A DNA stretch of 64,000 nucleotides from Alkaliflexus imshenetskii DSM 15055 (GTDB lineage: Bacteria; Bacteroidota; Bacteroidia; Bacteroidales; Marinilabiliaceae), in assembly GCF_000517065.1 (NCBI RefSeq), contig NZ_KI912105.1:2180820-2244819 (forward strand), given 5' to 3'. The stretch's first letter is position 1; the number at the start of each line of letters is the position of its first letter. Positions 50,096 to 60,221 of this stretch are shown here, piece by piece. Under the pieces are notes generated by a model. That model ran no database searches. It worked only from the letters and a program-made list of their open reading frames with translations, and was not told the origin of the DNA. The position numbers and the translations under genes were made by a program.

Positions 50096-51001
50096 ATGTC
50101 AGATTCAACCAAAGGTTTGTTGTTGGCTATTTTATCAGCCTTTATGTGGGGGCTGCTGGCTATCGCGCTTAAAGTGGCTCTCAACTACACCGATTCTTTT
50201 ACCATTGTATGGTGGCGCTTTTCCGCTTCTTTTTTTGTGCTGTTGCTCTGGTTTTTGTTTCGAAGCCCGCAGTCGTTGCGTATTTTGCGTCGTCCACCAC
50301 GCTTGTTATTGCTGGCAGCCATTCTGCTGGGAGTAAATTTTATCGGATTTCAGCAGGGCATTCATTATGCCGGGCCGGCGGTTTCCCAGGTAATTATACA
50401 GGCGGGCCCGGTGAACCTGGCTCTGGTAGGTTTTATTTTCTTTCACGAAAGCATAAGCCGCATTAGATTGACGGGTTTTATAGTGGCTGCTTTTGGATTT
50501 TTCTTTTTTTACTATCAGCAGGTGCAGGGTGTGAGCTATGCTGCAAAAGAGTTCACTTTTGGTGTGATATGGACTTTGATAGGAGCCTTGTCGTGGACGG
50601 GCTATGCGGTGATTAATAAAATTTTGGTACGTAACATACCACCCATGCAGGTAAATCTGGTATTATATGGCTTGCCAATGCTTTTTTTTCTGCCAATGGC
50701 CAATTTTGATTCACTGTTTCAAGTTCACTCACTGGCTGTGTGGCTTCTGTTTCTATTTCTGGCGGTTAATACCCTCATTGCTTATGGTGGTCTGTCGATG
50801 GCGCTTAAGTATATAGAGGCCAACCGAATAAGTATGATTGTAACCCTCAATCCCATCATTACATTCCTTCTCCTTGAATTGCTCCTGTACCTGAATGTGA
50901 AGTGGTTTGACTCTTTGCCGATGGCGCCTTTAGCCTATGTGGGTGCTGTATTGGTGCTTGGTGGCGCTGTAATGGCCATTGGCTTCCATAAAAAAACGTA
51001 A
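50096..51001 (+). CDS. EamA/DMT family transporter
   Basis: Drug/metabolite transporter of 301 residues with ten membrane segments and two EamA repeats (about 8-140 and 155-292). The repeat marks are seen at AILSAFMWGLLAIALKVAL and at LIGALSWTGYAVINKIL. Substrates of this family are diverse (amino acids, nucleosides, metabolites) and cannot be assigned. The stop codon abuts the recJ stop on the other strand, so the two genes converge without spacer. Confidence 0.88.
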   Translation: MSDSTKGLLLAILSAFMWGLLAIALKVALNYTDSFTIVWWRFSASFFVLLLWFLFRSPQSLRILRRPPRLLLLAAILLGVNFIGFQQGIHYAGPAVSQVIIQAGPVNLALVGFIFFHESISRIRLTGFIVAAFGFFFFYYQQVQGVSYAAKEFTFGVIWTLIGALSWTGYAVINKILVRNIPPMQVNLVLYGLPMLFFLPMANFDSLFQVHSLAVWLLFLFLAVNTLIAYGGLSMALKYIEANRISMIVTLNPIITFLLLELLLYLNVKWFDSLPMAPLAYVGAVLVLGGAVMAIGFHKKT

Positions 51002-52717
51002 TCAATAAGGAAATCGAATGTCTTTAACCATTATCTGTATAGAGACATTCCCGTTGTAAACATTCTCTTCGATGGTATAGCAGATGTCAAACGGGTCGCC
51101 ACTCTTAATTTTCTGTATGTGTTTACCCATCGAGAAGCCTATGCCCTGAACAATGGAGCCTGAGCACTCCTCAATAATCTCTAGCTTCACATGGTCGCGA
51201 TCCTTACCTACCAGTTTGCTTGTACCATAATCCATCACGCGGCGGGTCACAAAAACAGGCTTCATGTTTCCGGGGCCAAAGGGCGTGAACTGTTTGAGAA
51301 TCCGATAAAACTTCGGAGTTATTTTTTTGAGTTGTATCTCAGCATCTATCTCAATTTGCGGAATGAGTTGTTCGGGCAGAATGTTCTCAGATACATATCG
51401 TTCAAACCGTTCGGTAAATTGGGGTATGTTCTCAATTTTCATGGTGAGTCCTGCTGCATACATGTGTCCGCCAAAGTTTTCGAGTAAATCGCTGCACGAT
51501 TCGATGGCCTTATACAAGTCAAAGCCTTCCACAGAGCGAGCCGAACCAGTTGCCAATCCCTGACTCTGTGTGATAATAATGGTTGGCCGGTAGTAGTGTT
51601 CGGTAAGGCGCGATGCCACAATGCCAATAACACCTTTGTGCCATTCCGGTTTAAAAAGCACAGTGCTCTTAAGCTTTTGAAGCGGTTCACTCGTGTTGAT
51701 CATCTCCAGTGCTTCCTGTGTGGTAAGTCTGTCCAGATCTTTGCGCGTTTCGTTGCACACGTTGATGCTTTCGCTCATCCTGTCGGCCAACGGTTCGTCC
51801 CTTGATATGAGCAGTTCTACGGCATCACGCCCTGACTCTATACGCCCGGCAGCATTGATGCGAGGGCCAATTTTAAACACGATGTCACTAATGAGGAACT
51901 CGCGGTTTTCCATATTGGCAATGCGGATGATGCTTTTCAGTCCGGTACTGGGATTTGTGTTTAGCTTATTCAAACCAATGGCAGCCATCAACCTGTTTTC
52001 GCCAGTTATAGGAACAATGTCGGATGCGATGCTTACAGCCACCAGATCAAGGTAGTTATAGAGCAATTCCTCATCGTGGCTGTTCTTTCGGCAAAAGGCC
52101 TGCATGAATTTAAAGCCAACGCCACAGCCCGACAGCTCCTTTTCAGGATAGGTACAGTCATTGCGTTTAGGATCCAAACAGGCATACGCATCCGGAAGTG
52201 TATCTCCAGGTGTGTGGTGGTCGCAAACAATAAAATCGATGCCATGCTTTTTGGCGTAGGCAATTTTATTCACTGCTTTAACGCCGCAGTCGAGAGATAT
52301 AATGAGGCGGCATCCTGCGTCGGCAGCATAATCAATACCTTGTGTGGATACGCCATACCCTTCTGAATAACGGTTAGGTATATAAAAATCGAGGTTGTTG
52401 TAATATGGTCTCAAAAAGGAATACACCAAAGCCACCGAAGTGGTGCCATCCACGTCGTAATCTCCATAAATCAATATTTTTTCGCCGTTACGAATGGCTG
52501 AGTTCAGGCGATCTACTGCTTTGTCCATATCCTTCATCAAAAAAGGATCGTGCAAATGCTCAATGGATGGCCTGAAGAATGCTTTGGCTTGTTCAAAAGT
52601 ATCAACACCCCGCTGCACCAACAATCTGGATAGAATCTCATCAACATTGATGGCTTCGCTCAATGTTTTAACGATATCCGGATCTGATTCGCTCTTTATT
52701 TTCCAACGTTTTTCCAT
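51002..52717 (-). CDS. recJ: Single-stranded-DNA-specific exonuclease RecJ
   Basis: 5'-3' exonuclease for recombination and mismatch repair, 571 residues. DHH-family motifs are seen in order: YGDYDVDGTTS (motif I, about 83), DCGVK (motif II), CDHHTPGDTLPDA (the DHH motif III), AIGLNKLN, and the DHHA1 motif GGHMYAAG around residue 420, followed by the C-terminal OB domain. The length and start (MEKRWKI) are usual. A -7 element lies upstream at 52813-52820. Confidence 0.93.
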   Translation of the reverse strand: MEKRWKIKSESDPDIVKTLSEAINVDEILSRLLVQRGVDTFEQAKAFFRPSIEHLHDPFLMKDMDKAVDRLNSAIRNGEKILIYGDYDVDGTTSVALVYSFLRPYYNNLDFYIPNRYSEGYGVSTQGIDYAADAGCRLIISLDCGVKAVNKIAYAKKHGIDFIVCDHHTPGDTLPDAYACLDPKRNDCTYPEKELSGCGVGFKFMQAFCRKNSHDEELLYNYLDLVAVSIASDIVPITGENRLMAAIGLNKLNTNPSTGLKSIIRIANMENREFLISDIVFKIGPRINAAGRIESGRDAVELLISRDEPLADRMSESINVCNETRKDLDRLTTQEALEMINTSEPLQKLKSTVLFKPEWHKGVIGIVASRLTEHYYRPTIIITQSQGLATGSARSVEGFDLYKAIESCSDLLENFGGHMYAAGLTMKIENIPQFTERFERYVSENILPEQLIPQIEIDAEIQLKKITPKFYRILKQFTPFGPGNMKPVFVTRRVMDYGTSKLVGKDRDHVKLEIIEECSGSIVQGIGFSMGKHIQKIKSGDPFDICYTIEENVYNGNVSIQIMVKDIRFPY

Positions 52718-52812
52718 TCTATGGCGGGGGTTTGCCTATGTGATTTTGCGACCGCAATTGTGTGTTAAGCAACGCGTGTCCCTGGTTTTGTTTTTATTTG
52801 TAATTAATCCGA

Positions 52813-52820
52813 CAAAGATA
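52813..52820 (-). promoter_or_regulatory. -7 element of recJ
   Basis: The minus strand reads TATCTTTG, a full match to TAnnTTTG, 95 bases before the recJ start. No -33 element was found. Confidence 0.4.
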
Positions 52821-52946
52821 GTTAAATAAGGCCGATTTACAGGTTTTAGGTTGTGCTAAATGGAATCCTGGAACCGAAACGACATGCGTTTGAATCAATA
52901 AACTACCAAGATACGGCGCCTCACTACTTTGGCTCTGCACAAAGCA

Positions 52947-53645
52947 TCAGACAAAATTCAGGTTGAAAAGCTCTTTGAATGCTTTTAGAAGGTGCTCGTG
53001 TATTTCGGCCAAAGGAATGGGGCGATTCAGTTCATTTTGCAACGAAGTAACGCCTTTGTCGATAAAGCCGCATGGGTTGATATACCTGAAATAGTCCAGG
53101 TTGGTATTTACATTAAGAGCAAAACCATGCATTGAAACAAACCGGCTGGCGCGTACACCGATGGCACATATTTTACGGGCTTTTTGTGGGTCGTTCACAT
53201 CGAGCCAAACACCTGTGGCTCCATCCAGACGGGCTCCATTGATGCCATAGTGCCGTAATGTCATGATTATCCCTTCTTCCAGCAAATGGATGTACTCCTT
53301 AATGCCGAGGTTCATAGCCTCAAGGTCAAAGATGGGGTATCCAACAACCTGGCCGGGCCCGTGATAGGTGATGTCGCCACCACGATTGATGCGGTAAAAC
53401 TTAGCTCCGATTTTTTCGAGCAGTTCATCGGTAATCAACAGGTTTGTAGGGGCGCCGCTCTTTCCAAGGGTGAAAACATGCGGGTGTTCCACAAAAAGCA
53501 AGTGGTGAAGCATCTCTTTTCTGTCGGCCGGATTGTCGCGATTGTGCAACTTGATTGCTACCACATCTTCAAACAGGCTTTCCTGGTAATCCCATGCTTC
53601 TTTGTAATCGGTTTCTCCCAGATTGGAGTATTTGGTGTTGTACAT
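52947..53645 (-). CDS. lipB: Octanoyltransferase LipB
   Basis: Transfers octanoate from acyl carrier protein to lipoyl domains, the first step of lipoate synthesis. The 232-residue protein shows GKSGAPTNLLI, the signature RGGDITYHGPGQVVGYPI, the catalytic Lys in ARKICAIGVRASRFVSMHGFALNV and the catalytic Cys in INPCGF. The length is normal. It follows lipA on the same strand with a 102-base gap, so both steps of lipoate synthesis are adjacent. Confidence 0.94.
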   Translation of the reverse strand: MYNTKYSNLGETDYKEAWDYQESLFEDVVAIKLHNRDNPADRKEMLHHLLFVEHPHVFTLGKSGAPTNLLITDELLEKIGAKFYRINRGGDITYHGPGQVVGYPIFDLEAMNLGIKEYIHLLEEGIIMTLRHYGINGARLDGATGVWLDVNDPQKARKICAIGVRASRFVSMHGFALNVNTNLDYFRYINPCGFIDKGVTSLQNELNRPIPLAEIHEHLLKAFKELFNLNFV

Positions 53646-53747
53646 GTTTTTCTAATTGATGTTGTGCGATGATTCGCCAATAAGCATTTACGATTTATCA
53701 GAAATAGAGGTCGCAGCCCTTCACAATGCCCATTTGCGATGCCGGTA

Positions 53748-54617
53748 TTACGCTTTCAGGGCATTTATGTGGCGCTCGGCATGATATGACGAACGCACCA
53801 ATGGGCCGCTTTCTACAAATTTAAACCCTTTTTTTAATCCTTCCGTCTCATAGAATTTAAATTGTTCCGGCGTGATGTATTCCTGCACTTCCAAATGTTG
53901 CACGGATGGTTGAAGATATTGGCCAATGGTCAGCACCTTTACCCCAACGGCAGCAAGGTCATCCATGGTTTCAAGAACCTCTTCCTGGGTTTCGCCCAGC
54001 CCGAGCATTATTCCCGATTTCGCAATCGCACCTGCTTCGGCAATGTGTTTAAGCACCGACAAGCTCACATCGTATTTTGCTCTGGAGCGGATGCGCGGCG
54101 TTAGTCGGCGAACGGTTTCCACATTGTGGCTGATAACTTCCGGTTGTGCATCAATGATGCGCTGAACAAGGTTGGTCATACCCTGAAAATCAGGAATGAG
54201 AACCTCCATTGTGGTGGAGGGATTAAGCTCCTTAACTTTTTGGATGGTATCGACCCATACCGATGCACCCCCATCGGGTAAATCGTCTCTGTCAACAGAG
54301 GTTATTACGGCGTGTTTAAGCTTCATTATTTGGATGGAGCGGGCAATGCGAAACGGCTCTTTAAAATCTACAGCACCTGGTATTCCGGTTTTAACGTTAC
54401 AAAATTTGCATGCTCTGGTACACACATCGCCTAGAATCATGAAGGTGGCTGTACCAGCGCCCCAGCATTCGGCGGCATTGGGGCATTTGCCACTGGTACA
54501 GATGGTGTGTAACTTATGGTCGCGGATGGTTTTGTGCATCCAGTTGTAATCGGCGGTATTTGGTAGCTGAATCTTAAGCCAGTCGGGTTTTGATATTCTG
54601 CGTGTTATTTTAACCAT
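53748..54617 (-). CDS. lipA: Lipoyl synthase LipA
   Basis: Radical SAM enzyme that inserts two sulfur atoms into octanoyl-protein. The 289-residue product has both iron-sulfur motifs: the auxiliary cluster CTSGKCPNAAECW (Cys-x4-Cys-x5-Cys) and the radical SAM CTRACKFC, together with the family C-terminal RSSYHAE whose Ser binds the auxiliary cluster. It lies upstream of lipB. The upstream region is shared with the divergent lysS gene. Confidence 0.95.
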   Translation of the reverse strand: MVKITRRISKPDWLKIQLPNTADYNWMHKTIRDHKLHTICTSGKCPNAAECWGAGTATFMILGDVCTRACKFCNVKTGIPGAVDFKEPFRIARSIQIMKLKHAVITSVDRDDLPDGGASVWVDTIQKVKELNPSTTMEVLIPDFQGMTNLVQRIIDAQPEVISHNVETVRRLTPRIRSRAKYDVSLSVLKHIAEAGAIAKSGIMLGLGETQEEVLETMDDLAAVGVKVLTIGQYLQPSVQHLEVQEYITPEQFKFYETEGLKKGFKFVESGPLVRSSYHAERHINALKA

Positions 54618-55010
54618 GTTGATCAGTTTTTGACCTGTTACGGCCCAAATAGTGTGTAAAGATATATTTTGTAATGTACTTTATGTCTCAGTGATGCATT
54701 TAATCCATAGCGGATTGTTGATATACACCGAGGCACCTCTCTTTTGGGTAAGTCATATCCCGATTAACGCACAACCACAAATAAAGTTCAAACCTTAACG
54801 CGCCCTATAAGACCTGTAAAATATCAGGGACGTAGGTTAGCTCTGAGTCATCCTTTAAAAAATGCAATCCATGTAAGTTTTGGTGGCAATGATTTGTACC
54901 ATTTATCGTGAATGAATTATACGCTACCTTTTTATATTGTTTATTTTGGGTTTATCTTTGCATCTAGTTTTTTGTTTTTTAATAGATGATTAAATAAATA
55001 TATTCTACCA
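54618..55010. other. Divergent region between lipA and lysS
   Basis: 393 bases. It contains the -7 element of lysS at 54953-54960. No clear -7 octamer for lipA, open frame or hairpin was found. Confidence 0.45.
54953..54960 (+). promoter_or_regulatory. -7 element of lysS-gpsA-pgi
   Basis: TATCTTTG matches TAnnTTTG fully and lies 50 bases before the lysS ATG. A T-run at 54929-54933 stands in the -33 region. Confidence 0.5.
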
Positions 55011-56735
55011 ATGAACCAGTTAGAACTGAGCGAGCAGGAGCTTATTCGCCGCGAAAGCCTTCACGAGCTTGAAAAGTTAGGCATCAACGCTTTCCCGGCC
55101 GAAGAGTATCCGGTAACACACTATTCTCAGGACATCCTCAACAATTTTGAAGCCAACCCGGATGCCTACCAAACTGTTTGTCTGGCCGGACGTATCATGA
55201 GCCGCCGAATCATGGGAAGCGCTTCTTTTGCTGAGATTAAGGATAACCAAGGCCGTATTCAGATTTATCTTCGACGTGACGATTTGTGCCCGGATGAGGA
55301 TAAAACGCTTTACAATACTGTGTTTAAACGTTTGCTCGACATTGGTGACATCATTGGTGTGAAAGGTCATGTGTTCAAAACCCAAACCGGTGAAATCTCT
55401 GTTCATGTGGATGAGTTTACTCTTTTGGCTAAATCCATCAAGCCACTGCCCATTGTGAAAGAGAAAGATGGCAAACTTTACGATGCCTTCACCGACCCTG
55501 AGCAGCGCTACCGTATGCGCTACGTGGATTTGATTGTGAATGATCAGGTAAAGGATACCTTCCTGAAGCGTACCAAAATCATCAACACCATGCGCGAATT
55601 CTTTAACCAGAAGGGGTACCTGGAAGTTGAAACACCAATTCTTCAGGCTATTCCCGGAGGCGCAGCGGCACGGCCATTCATCACGCATCACAACGCACTA
55701 AACATACCTTTATACCTCCGTATTGCAAACGAACTTTATCTGAAACGTCTTATTGTTGGCGGGTTCGATGGGGTATATGAGTTTGCCAAAGATTTCCGTA
55801 ACGAGGGCATGGATCGCACACACAACCCTGAATTTACGGTAATGGAAATCTATGTTGCTTATAAAGATTATAAGTGGATGATGGAGTTTACTGAAGAGAT
55901 GATTGAAAAAGTGGCTCTGGCTCTGCACGGAACAACAAAAGTTCAGCTTGGCGACAAAGAGATTGATTTCAAACGTCCCTTTAAGCGCGTTACCATGATC
56001 GATGCCATAAAAGAGCATACCGGATTTGATATTTCGGGTATGAATGAGGCGCAGTTGTTTGATGTGTGTAAAAAGCTGGGTATCGAAACCGAGCCATCCA
56101 TGGGTAAAGGCAAACTTATTGATGAGATATTTGGCGAGAAGTGTGAACACCATTATATTCAGCCAACTTTCATTATTGATTACCCGGTGGAGATGTCGCC
56201 GCTTTGCAAGAAGCACCGCAATAACCCCGAACTTACCGAGCGCTTTGAACTCATGGTGAACGGAAAAGAGCTGGCCAATGCATACAGCGAACTTAACGAT
56301 CCCATCGATCAGTTGGAGCGTTTTCAGGATCAGCTAAAACTTTCAGAAAAAGGCGATGATGAAGCGATGTTCATCGATACAGACTTTGTGAGAGCGCTCG
56401 AGTATGGCATGCCGCCAACTTCCGGAATGGGCATCGGTATCGACAGGCTCACTATGTTTATGACCAACCAGTCATCCATCCAGGAAGTGCTTTTCTTCCC
56501 GCAAATGCGACCTGAGAAGAAGCCGGAAAAGGATGGTGACGATAAGTTTTTGGCTCTTGGCATTCCCGAAGAATGGCTCCCGGTAGTACGCAAAGCCGGA
56601 TTTCAGAGGGTTAAAGAGTTGCTCGAAGTGAATCCAAACAAATTGCACCAGGATCTTTGTGGACTCAATAAGAAGAATAAACTTGGCCTGACCAATCCTT
56701 CCAAAGAGGAAGTAACTGGCTGGCTCGCACAATAA
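55011..56735 (+). CDS. lysS: Lysyl-tRNA synthetase, class II
   Basis: Charges tRNA-Lys. The 574-residue protein has an N-terminal OB-fold anticodon-binding domain (about 55-150) and the class II catalytic core with motif 1 around [27 protein letters not shown], motif 2 [15 protein letters not shown] and motif 3 [11 protein letters not shown]. The C-terminal tail of about 75 residues beyond motif 3 ([27 protein letters not shown]) is an extension found in Bacteroidota LysS, making it longer than the usual 500-510. It is followed by gpsA after 12 bases. Confidence 0.95.
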   Translation: MNQLELSEQELIRRESLHELEKLGINAFPAEEYPVTHYSQDILNNFEANPDAYQTVCLAGRIMSRRIMGSASFAEIKDNQGRIQIYLRRDDLCPDEDKTLYNTVFKRLLDIGDIIGVKGHVFKTQTGEISVHVDEFTLLAKSIKPLPIVKEKDGKLYDAFTDPEQRYRMRYVDLIVNDQVKDTFLKRTKIINTMREFFNQKGYLEVETPILQAIPGGAAARPFITHHNALNIPLYLRIANELYLKRLIVGGFDGVYEFAKDFRNEGMDRTHNPEFTVMEIYVAYKDYKWMMEFTEEMIEKVALALHGTTKVQLGDKEIDFKRPFKRVTMIDAIKEHTGFDISGMNEAQLFDVCKKLGIETEPSMGKGKLIDEIFGEKCEHHYIQPTFIIDYPVEMSPLCKKHRNNPELTERFELMVNGKELANAYSELNDPIDQLERFQDQLKLSEKGDDEAMFIDTDFVRALEYGMPPTSGMGIGIDRLTMFMTNQSSIQEVLFFPQMRPEKKPEKDGDDKFLALGIPEEWLPVVRKAGFQRVKELLEVNPNKLHQDLCGLNKKNKLGLTNPSKEEVTGWLAQ

Positions 56736-56747
56736 TTTCACATCATC

Positions 56748-57746
56748 ATGGACGAAACCACGTCGAGAATCGGGATAATTGGTTCCGGAAGTTGGGCTAC
56801 GGCCATTGCCAAAATGGTGTTGAACAACGAAACGCACATCAATTGGCATTTCCGGAATCCCGAGCATATTGGAAAATTCAAACGGGTAAGGCACAATCCC
56901 AATTATTTGACTTCGGTGAGTTTTGACACAGATGCCATCTCATTTTTTACTGATATTAATGATGTGGTGGAAAAGTCTGACATCCTGATCTTTGCCAATC
57001 CTTCGGCATTCTTAAAGGATATGCTGGCCGGACTCACATTGTCATTAAAGGATAAGGTTATCGTTTCTGCCATCAAAGGTTTGGTGCCCGGAGAAAATCT
57101 GGTGGTGGGTAGCTATTTTCATAAGAAGTATCATGTGCCCATCACGCAGGTGGCCGTTATTTCGGGCCCCTGCCACGCTGAAGAGGTCGCTTTGGAGCGG
57201 TTATCCTACATCACCATTGCCTGTCAGGATTTGAAGCGCGGACGCGATTTCGCCTCCCGCCTGCAATGTGGCTTCATTAAAACGGTGGTTTCCGATGACA
57301 TCTACGGAACCGAGTATGCTGCCGTGCTTAAAAACGTGATGGCCATTGCCTCTGGTATCTGTCATGGTTTGGGGTATGGTGACAACTTTCAGGCAGTGCT
57401 TATTTCAAACGCCATACAGGAAATTAAACGGTTTGTAGATACTGTTCACCCGATATCCCGTGACATTAAAAGTTCGGCTTATCTGGGCGACTTGCTCGTG
57501 ACCTGCTATTCGCAGTTTTCGCGTAACCGCACATTCGGAACCATGATTGGCAAAGGTTACTCCGTAAAAAGTGCTCAGTTAGAGATGCTCATGATTGCAG
57601 AGGGCTACTACGCCGTTAAAAGCATCAAGGAGATAAATGACAAGTACAAAGTGAACATGCCCATTACCGATGCGGTTTACAACATCATCTATCAGCGCAT
57701 TTCTCCGGCCATCGAAATCAAGTTGCTTACCGATGCGCTTCGATAG
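56748..57746 (+). CDS. gpsA: Glycerol-3-phosphate dehydrogenase [NAD(P)+]
   Basis: Reduces dihydroxyacetone phosphate to glycerol-3-phosphate for phospholipid synthesis. The 332-residue product has the nucleotide-binding loop IGSGSWATAIAKM near the N-terminus, the ISGPCHAEEVA segment, and the substrate region with the catalytic Lys in YAAVLKNVMAIASGICHGLG. The C-terminal helical domain is complete. It lies 12 bases after lysS and 45 before pgi. Confidence 0.93.
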   Translation: MDETTSRIGIIGSGSWATAIAKMVLNNETHINWHFRNPEHIGKFKRVRHNPNYLTSVSFDTDAISFFTDINDVVEKSDILIFANPSAFLKDMLAGLTLSLKDKVIVSAIKGLVPGENLVVGSYFHKKYHVPITQVAVISGPCHAEEVALERLSYITIACQDLKRGRDFASRLQCGFIKTVVSDDIYGTEYAAVLKNVMAIASGICHGLGYGDNFQAVLISNAIQEIKRFVDTVHPISRDIKSSAYLGDLLVTCYSQFSRNRTFGTMIGKGYSVKSAQLEMLMIAEGYYAVKSIKEINDKYKVNMPITDAVYNIIYQRISPAIEIKLLTDALR

Positions 57747-57791
57747 GTACCCCTTATGTATCACCAATAAACACTATAACCTTTTACACAG

Positions 57792-59135
57792 ATGCAAAAA
57801 ATATCAATTGACATTAGCAAAACCGGTAGCTTCATTGCGCCCGGCGATGTGAAAAAACTGGAGGGCGACGTGCTCGCCTGTGAACAAAAGCTGCATGACG
57901 GAACCGGTGCAGGTAACGATTTTTTGGGATGGCTGAATTTGCCATCGTCCATCACGGCAACTGAACTAAAATCGATTAAGGACACTGCCGCCCGACTGAG
58001 TGCAAACTCTGAGATTGTGGTAGTGGTTGGTATTGGCGGCAGCTACCTGGGCGCCCGTGCCGTGATTGATGCGCTTAACGATTCATTCGACTTTTTGCGA
58101 ACCAACCGCAAAGCGCCTGTGGTGCTTTACGCCGGACAAAACATTGGCGAAGATTATACCTATGAATTGCTCGACCTGCTCAAGGACAAGACCTTTTCTG
58201 TAGTTGTAATCTCAAAATCGGGAACTACCACTGAACCTGCCATTGCTTTCCGTGTGCTTAAAGAGTTGCTCGAGAAAAAGCATGATACAGCCGGTGTGAA
58301 GGAGCGTATTGTGGCCATTACCGACGAGAGTAAAGGCGCCCTGCGTACCCTCGCCGACCGCGAAGGCTATCAAACCTACGTAATTCCTGATAACGTGGGT
58401 GGACGTTTCTCCGTGCTTACACCTGTTGGTTTGTTGCCAATTGCTGTGGCCGGTTTTGATATCGACAAATTGGTAGAAGGCGCACGCGACATGGAAAAAG
58501 CTACTGCTCCCGGCGCTTCGTTCGATGAGAATCCGACCAATATTTATGCTGCCGTGCGTAACTTGCTTTACCGCAGCGGAAAAACCACAGAAATTCTGGT
58601 GAATTATCATCCTAAACTGCACTTCCTGGCCGAATGGTGGAAGCAACTTTACGGTGAGAGCGAAGGTAAAGAGCACAAGGGTATTTTCCCGGCGGCTGTG
58701 GATTTCACCACCGACCTGCACTCTATGGGGCAATGGATTCAGGAAGGTGAGCGCAACATCTTCGAGACGGTTATCTCCATCGAAAATCCGAAATACAAAG
58801 TGCAAGTGCCCAACGACAAGGACGACCTGGATAAGTTGAACTACATTGCTGGCAAACGGGTGGATGAGGTGAACAAAATGGCTGAACTTGGTACCCTTGT
58901 GGCACACGTGGATGGCGGTGTTCCCAACATCCGCATTTCTGTTCCCGAACTTAACGAGTATTTCCTGGGCCAGCTCATCTATTTCTTCGAGAAGGCTTGT
59001 GGAATCAGTGGTTACGTGTTGGGCGTGAATCCATTTGACCAGCCCGGCGTGGAGGCTTACAAAAGCAACATGTTTGCCCTGCTCGGAAAACCCGGTTTTG
59101 AGAAAGAGACTGAGGCTATTCGCAAAAAACTGTAG
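57792..59135 (+). CDS. pgi: Glucose-6-phosphate isomerase
   Basis: Interconverts glucose-6-phosphate and fructose-6-phosphate. The 447-residue protein is of the short bacterial type. The phosphate-binding phrases [14 protein letters not shown] and [12 protein letters not shown], the active-site stretch with Arg in [21 protein letters not shown], and the C-terminal [14 protein letters not shown] with the catalytic Lys are all present. It closes the lysS-gpsA-pgi cluster and is followed by a terminator. Confidence 0.96.
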   Translation: MQKISIDISKTGSFIAPGDVKKLEGDVLACEQKLHDGTGAGNDFLGWLNLPSSITATELKSIKDTAARLSANSEIVVVVGIGGSYLGARAVIDALNDSFDFLRTNRKAPVVLYAGQNIGEDYTYELLDLLKDKTFSVVVISKSGTTTEPAIAFRVLKELLEKKHDTAGVKERIVAITDESKGALRTLADREGYQTYVIPDNVGGRFSVLTPVGLLPIAVAGFDIDKLVEGARDMEKATAPGASFDENPTNIYAAVRNLLYRSGKTTEILVNYHPKLHFLAEWWKQLYGESEGKEHKGIFPAAVDFTTDLHSMGQWIQEGERNIFETVISIENPKYKVQVPNDKDDLDKLNYIAGKRVDEVNKMAELGTLVAHVDGGVPNIRISVPELNEYFLGQLIYFFEKACGISGYVLGVNPFDQPGVEAYKSNMFALLGKPGFEKETEAIRKKL

Positions 59136-59159
59136 CCTCTTTAGGTGACTAATATTCCA

Positions 59160-59198
59160 AAGGGCCGGTTCAAAACTTATTTTGAGCCGGCTCTTTTC
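59160..59198 (+). terminator. Terminator after pgi
   Basis: A 14-bp stem with two G-U pairs (59162-59175 with 59180-59193) and a 4-base loop followed by TTTTCGT. Confidence 0.85.
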
Positions 59199-59329
59199 GT
59201 ATAATCTCAGAATAGCTGTCAACTCTTCCACTACTCAATTAAGACTTCCATTCTTAACACATTCTTATCCTTCGCGTCACATATAGTTCTTATTGATGGA
59301 TTATTCTTGTATTATCAAAATACAAGTAA

Positions 59330-60190
59330 ATGACGCCTGTCAAAAAAAACATGAAACGGCTGGTAAAGGCCGTTGTAATATCAGATGTGCACATGGGCAC
59401 TTATGCCTGTAAAGCTGCACAATTAACCGATTATCTCAAGAGCATTCATCCCGAAACATTGGTTCTTAACGGTGACATCATTGATGCATGGCAGTTTAGC
59501 AAGCGCTATTTTCCAACCGCACACATCAAATTGATGCGTGAGATGCTTAAGATGATGGAGGCCGGCACAAAGATCTATTATGTAGCCGGTAACCACGATG
59601 AGATGATGCGCCGGTTTGCCGGTATGTCATTGGGTAGTTTTAGCGTTGTAAACAAAGTGTTACTCACTTTGGATGGTAAACGCTCCTGGATTTTTCACGG
59701 CGATGTTTTCGATGGATACATGCACCGCTTGAAATGGCTGGCCCGTTTGGGCGCACAGGGATATGGCATGCTCGCCATATTAAATAAAGCGGTAGAGCAA
59801 ACGCTGCGGTTCTTCGGAAAACCCAAGGTTTCCATCTCTAAAAAACTGCATAACCGTATCAACGGCGGAAAAAAGGAGATTTCACGATTTGAGGAGACTG
59901 TGGGTCAATTGGCCATCTCAAAAGGATATGATTATGCAATTTGCGGACATACACACCTGGTGGAAAAGAAAGTAATCAGCAACGAAAAAGGCAAGGTAAC
60001 TTATCTGAACTCAGGCGATTGGGTAGAAAGCATGACCGCTCTGGAGTATTACGAGGGCGATTGGCATGTGAAGTATTGGGAGCCATCAACAGAAACGCTT
60101 AAAGATGAGGAGACTATGACCGAAGAGCACTTCTCCAAACCTTCCAAAGCGCTGTTTATGAAAGTGTTTCGCGAAGTGGTAATGAGTTAA
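59330..60190 (+). CDS. LpxH-like metallophosphoesterase (UDP-2,3-diacylglucosamine diphosphatase family)
   Basis: Calcineurin-like phosphoesterase of 286 residues. All metal-binding motifs are visible: SDVHMGT, NGDIIDAW, GNHDEMMRR, FHGDVFDGY and CGHTHLVEKK. The family includes LpxH, which makes lipid X in lipid A synthesis, and related proteins of less clear role; the insertion region between motifs 4 and 5 carries an Arg/Lys-rich cap. The start at 59330 is used, but MKRLVK seven codons later is possible. It is followed after 31 bases by a glycosyltransferase gene, a pairing that suggests a joint role in envelope glycolipid metabolism. Confidence 0.82.
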   Translation: MTPVKKNMKRLVKAVVISDVHMGTYACKAAQLTDYLKSIHPETLVLNGDIIDAWQFSKRYFPTAHIKLMREMLKMMEAGTKIYYVAGNHDEMMRRFAGMSLGSFSVVNKVLLTLDGKRSWIFHGDVFDGYMHRLKWLARLGAQGYGMLAILNKAVEQTLRFFGKPKVSISKKLHNRINGGKKEISRFEETVGQLAISKGYDYAICGHTHLVEKKVISNEKGKVTYLNSGDWVESMTALEYYEGDWHVKYWEPSTETLKDEETMTEEHFSKPSKALFMKVFREVVMS

Positions 60191-60221
60191 GAATAAATAG
60201 TGTATTAAAAAAGTAGAGACA

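Noticed and set aside
58212-59231. 339-codon open frame on the minus strand over pgi
   Set aside because: It is the antisense shadow of pgi, whose motifs are all intact on the + strand; the antisense product has no recognisable domain or signal.
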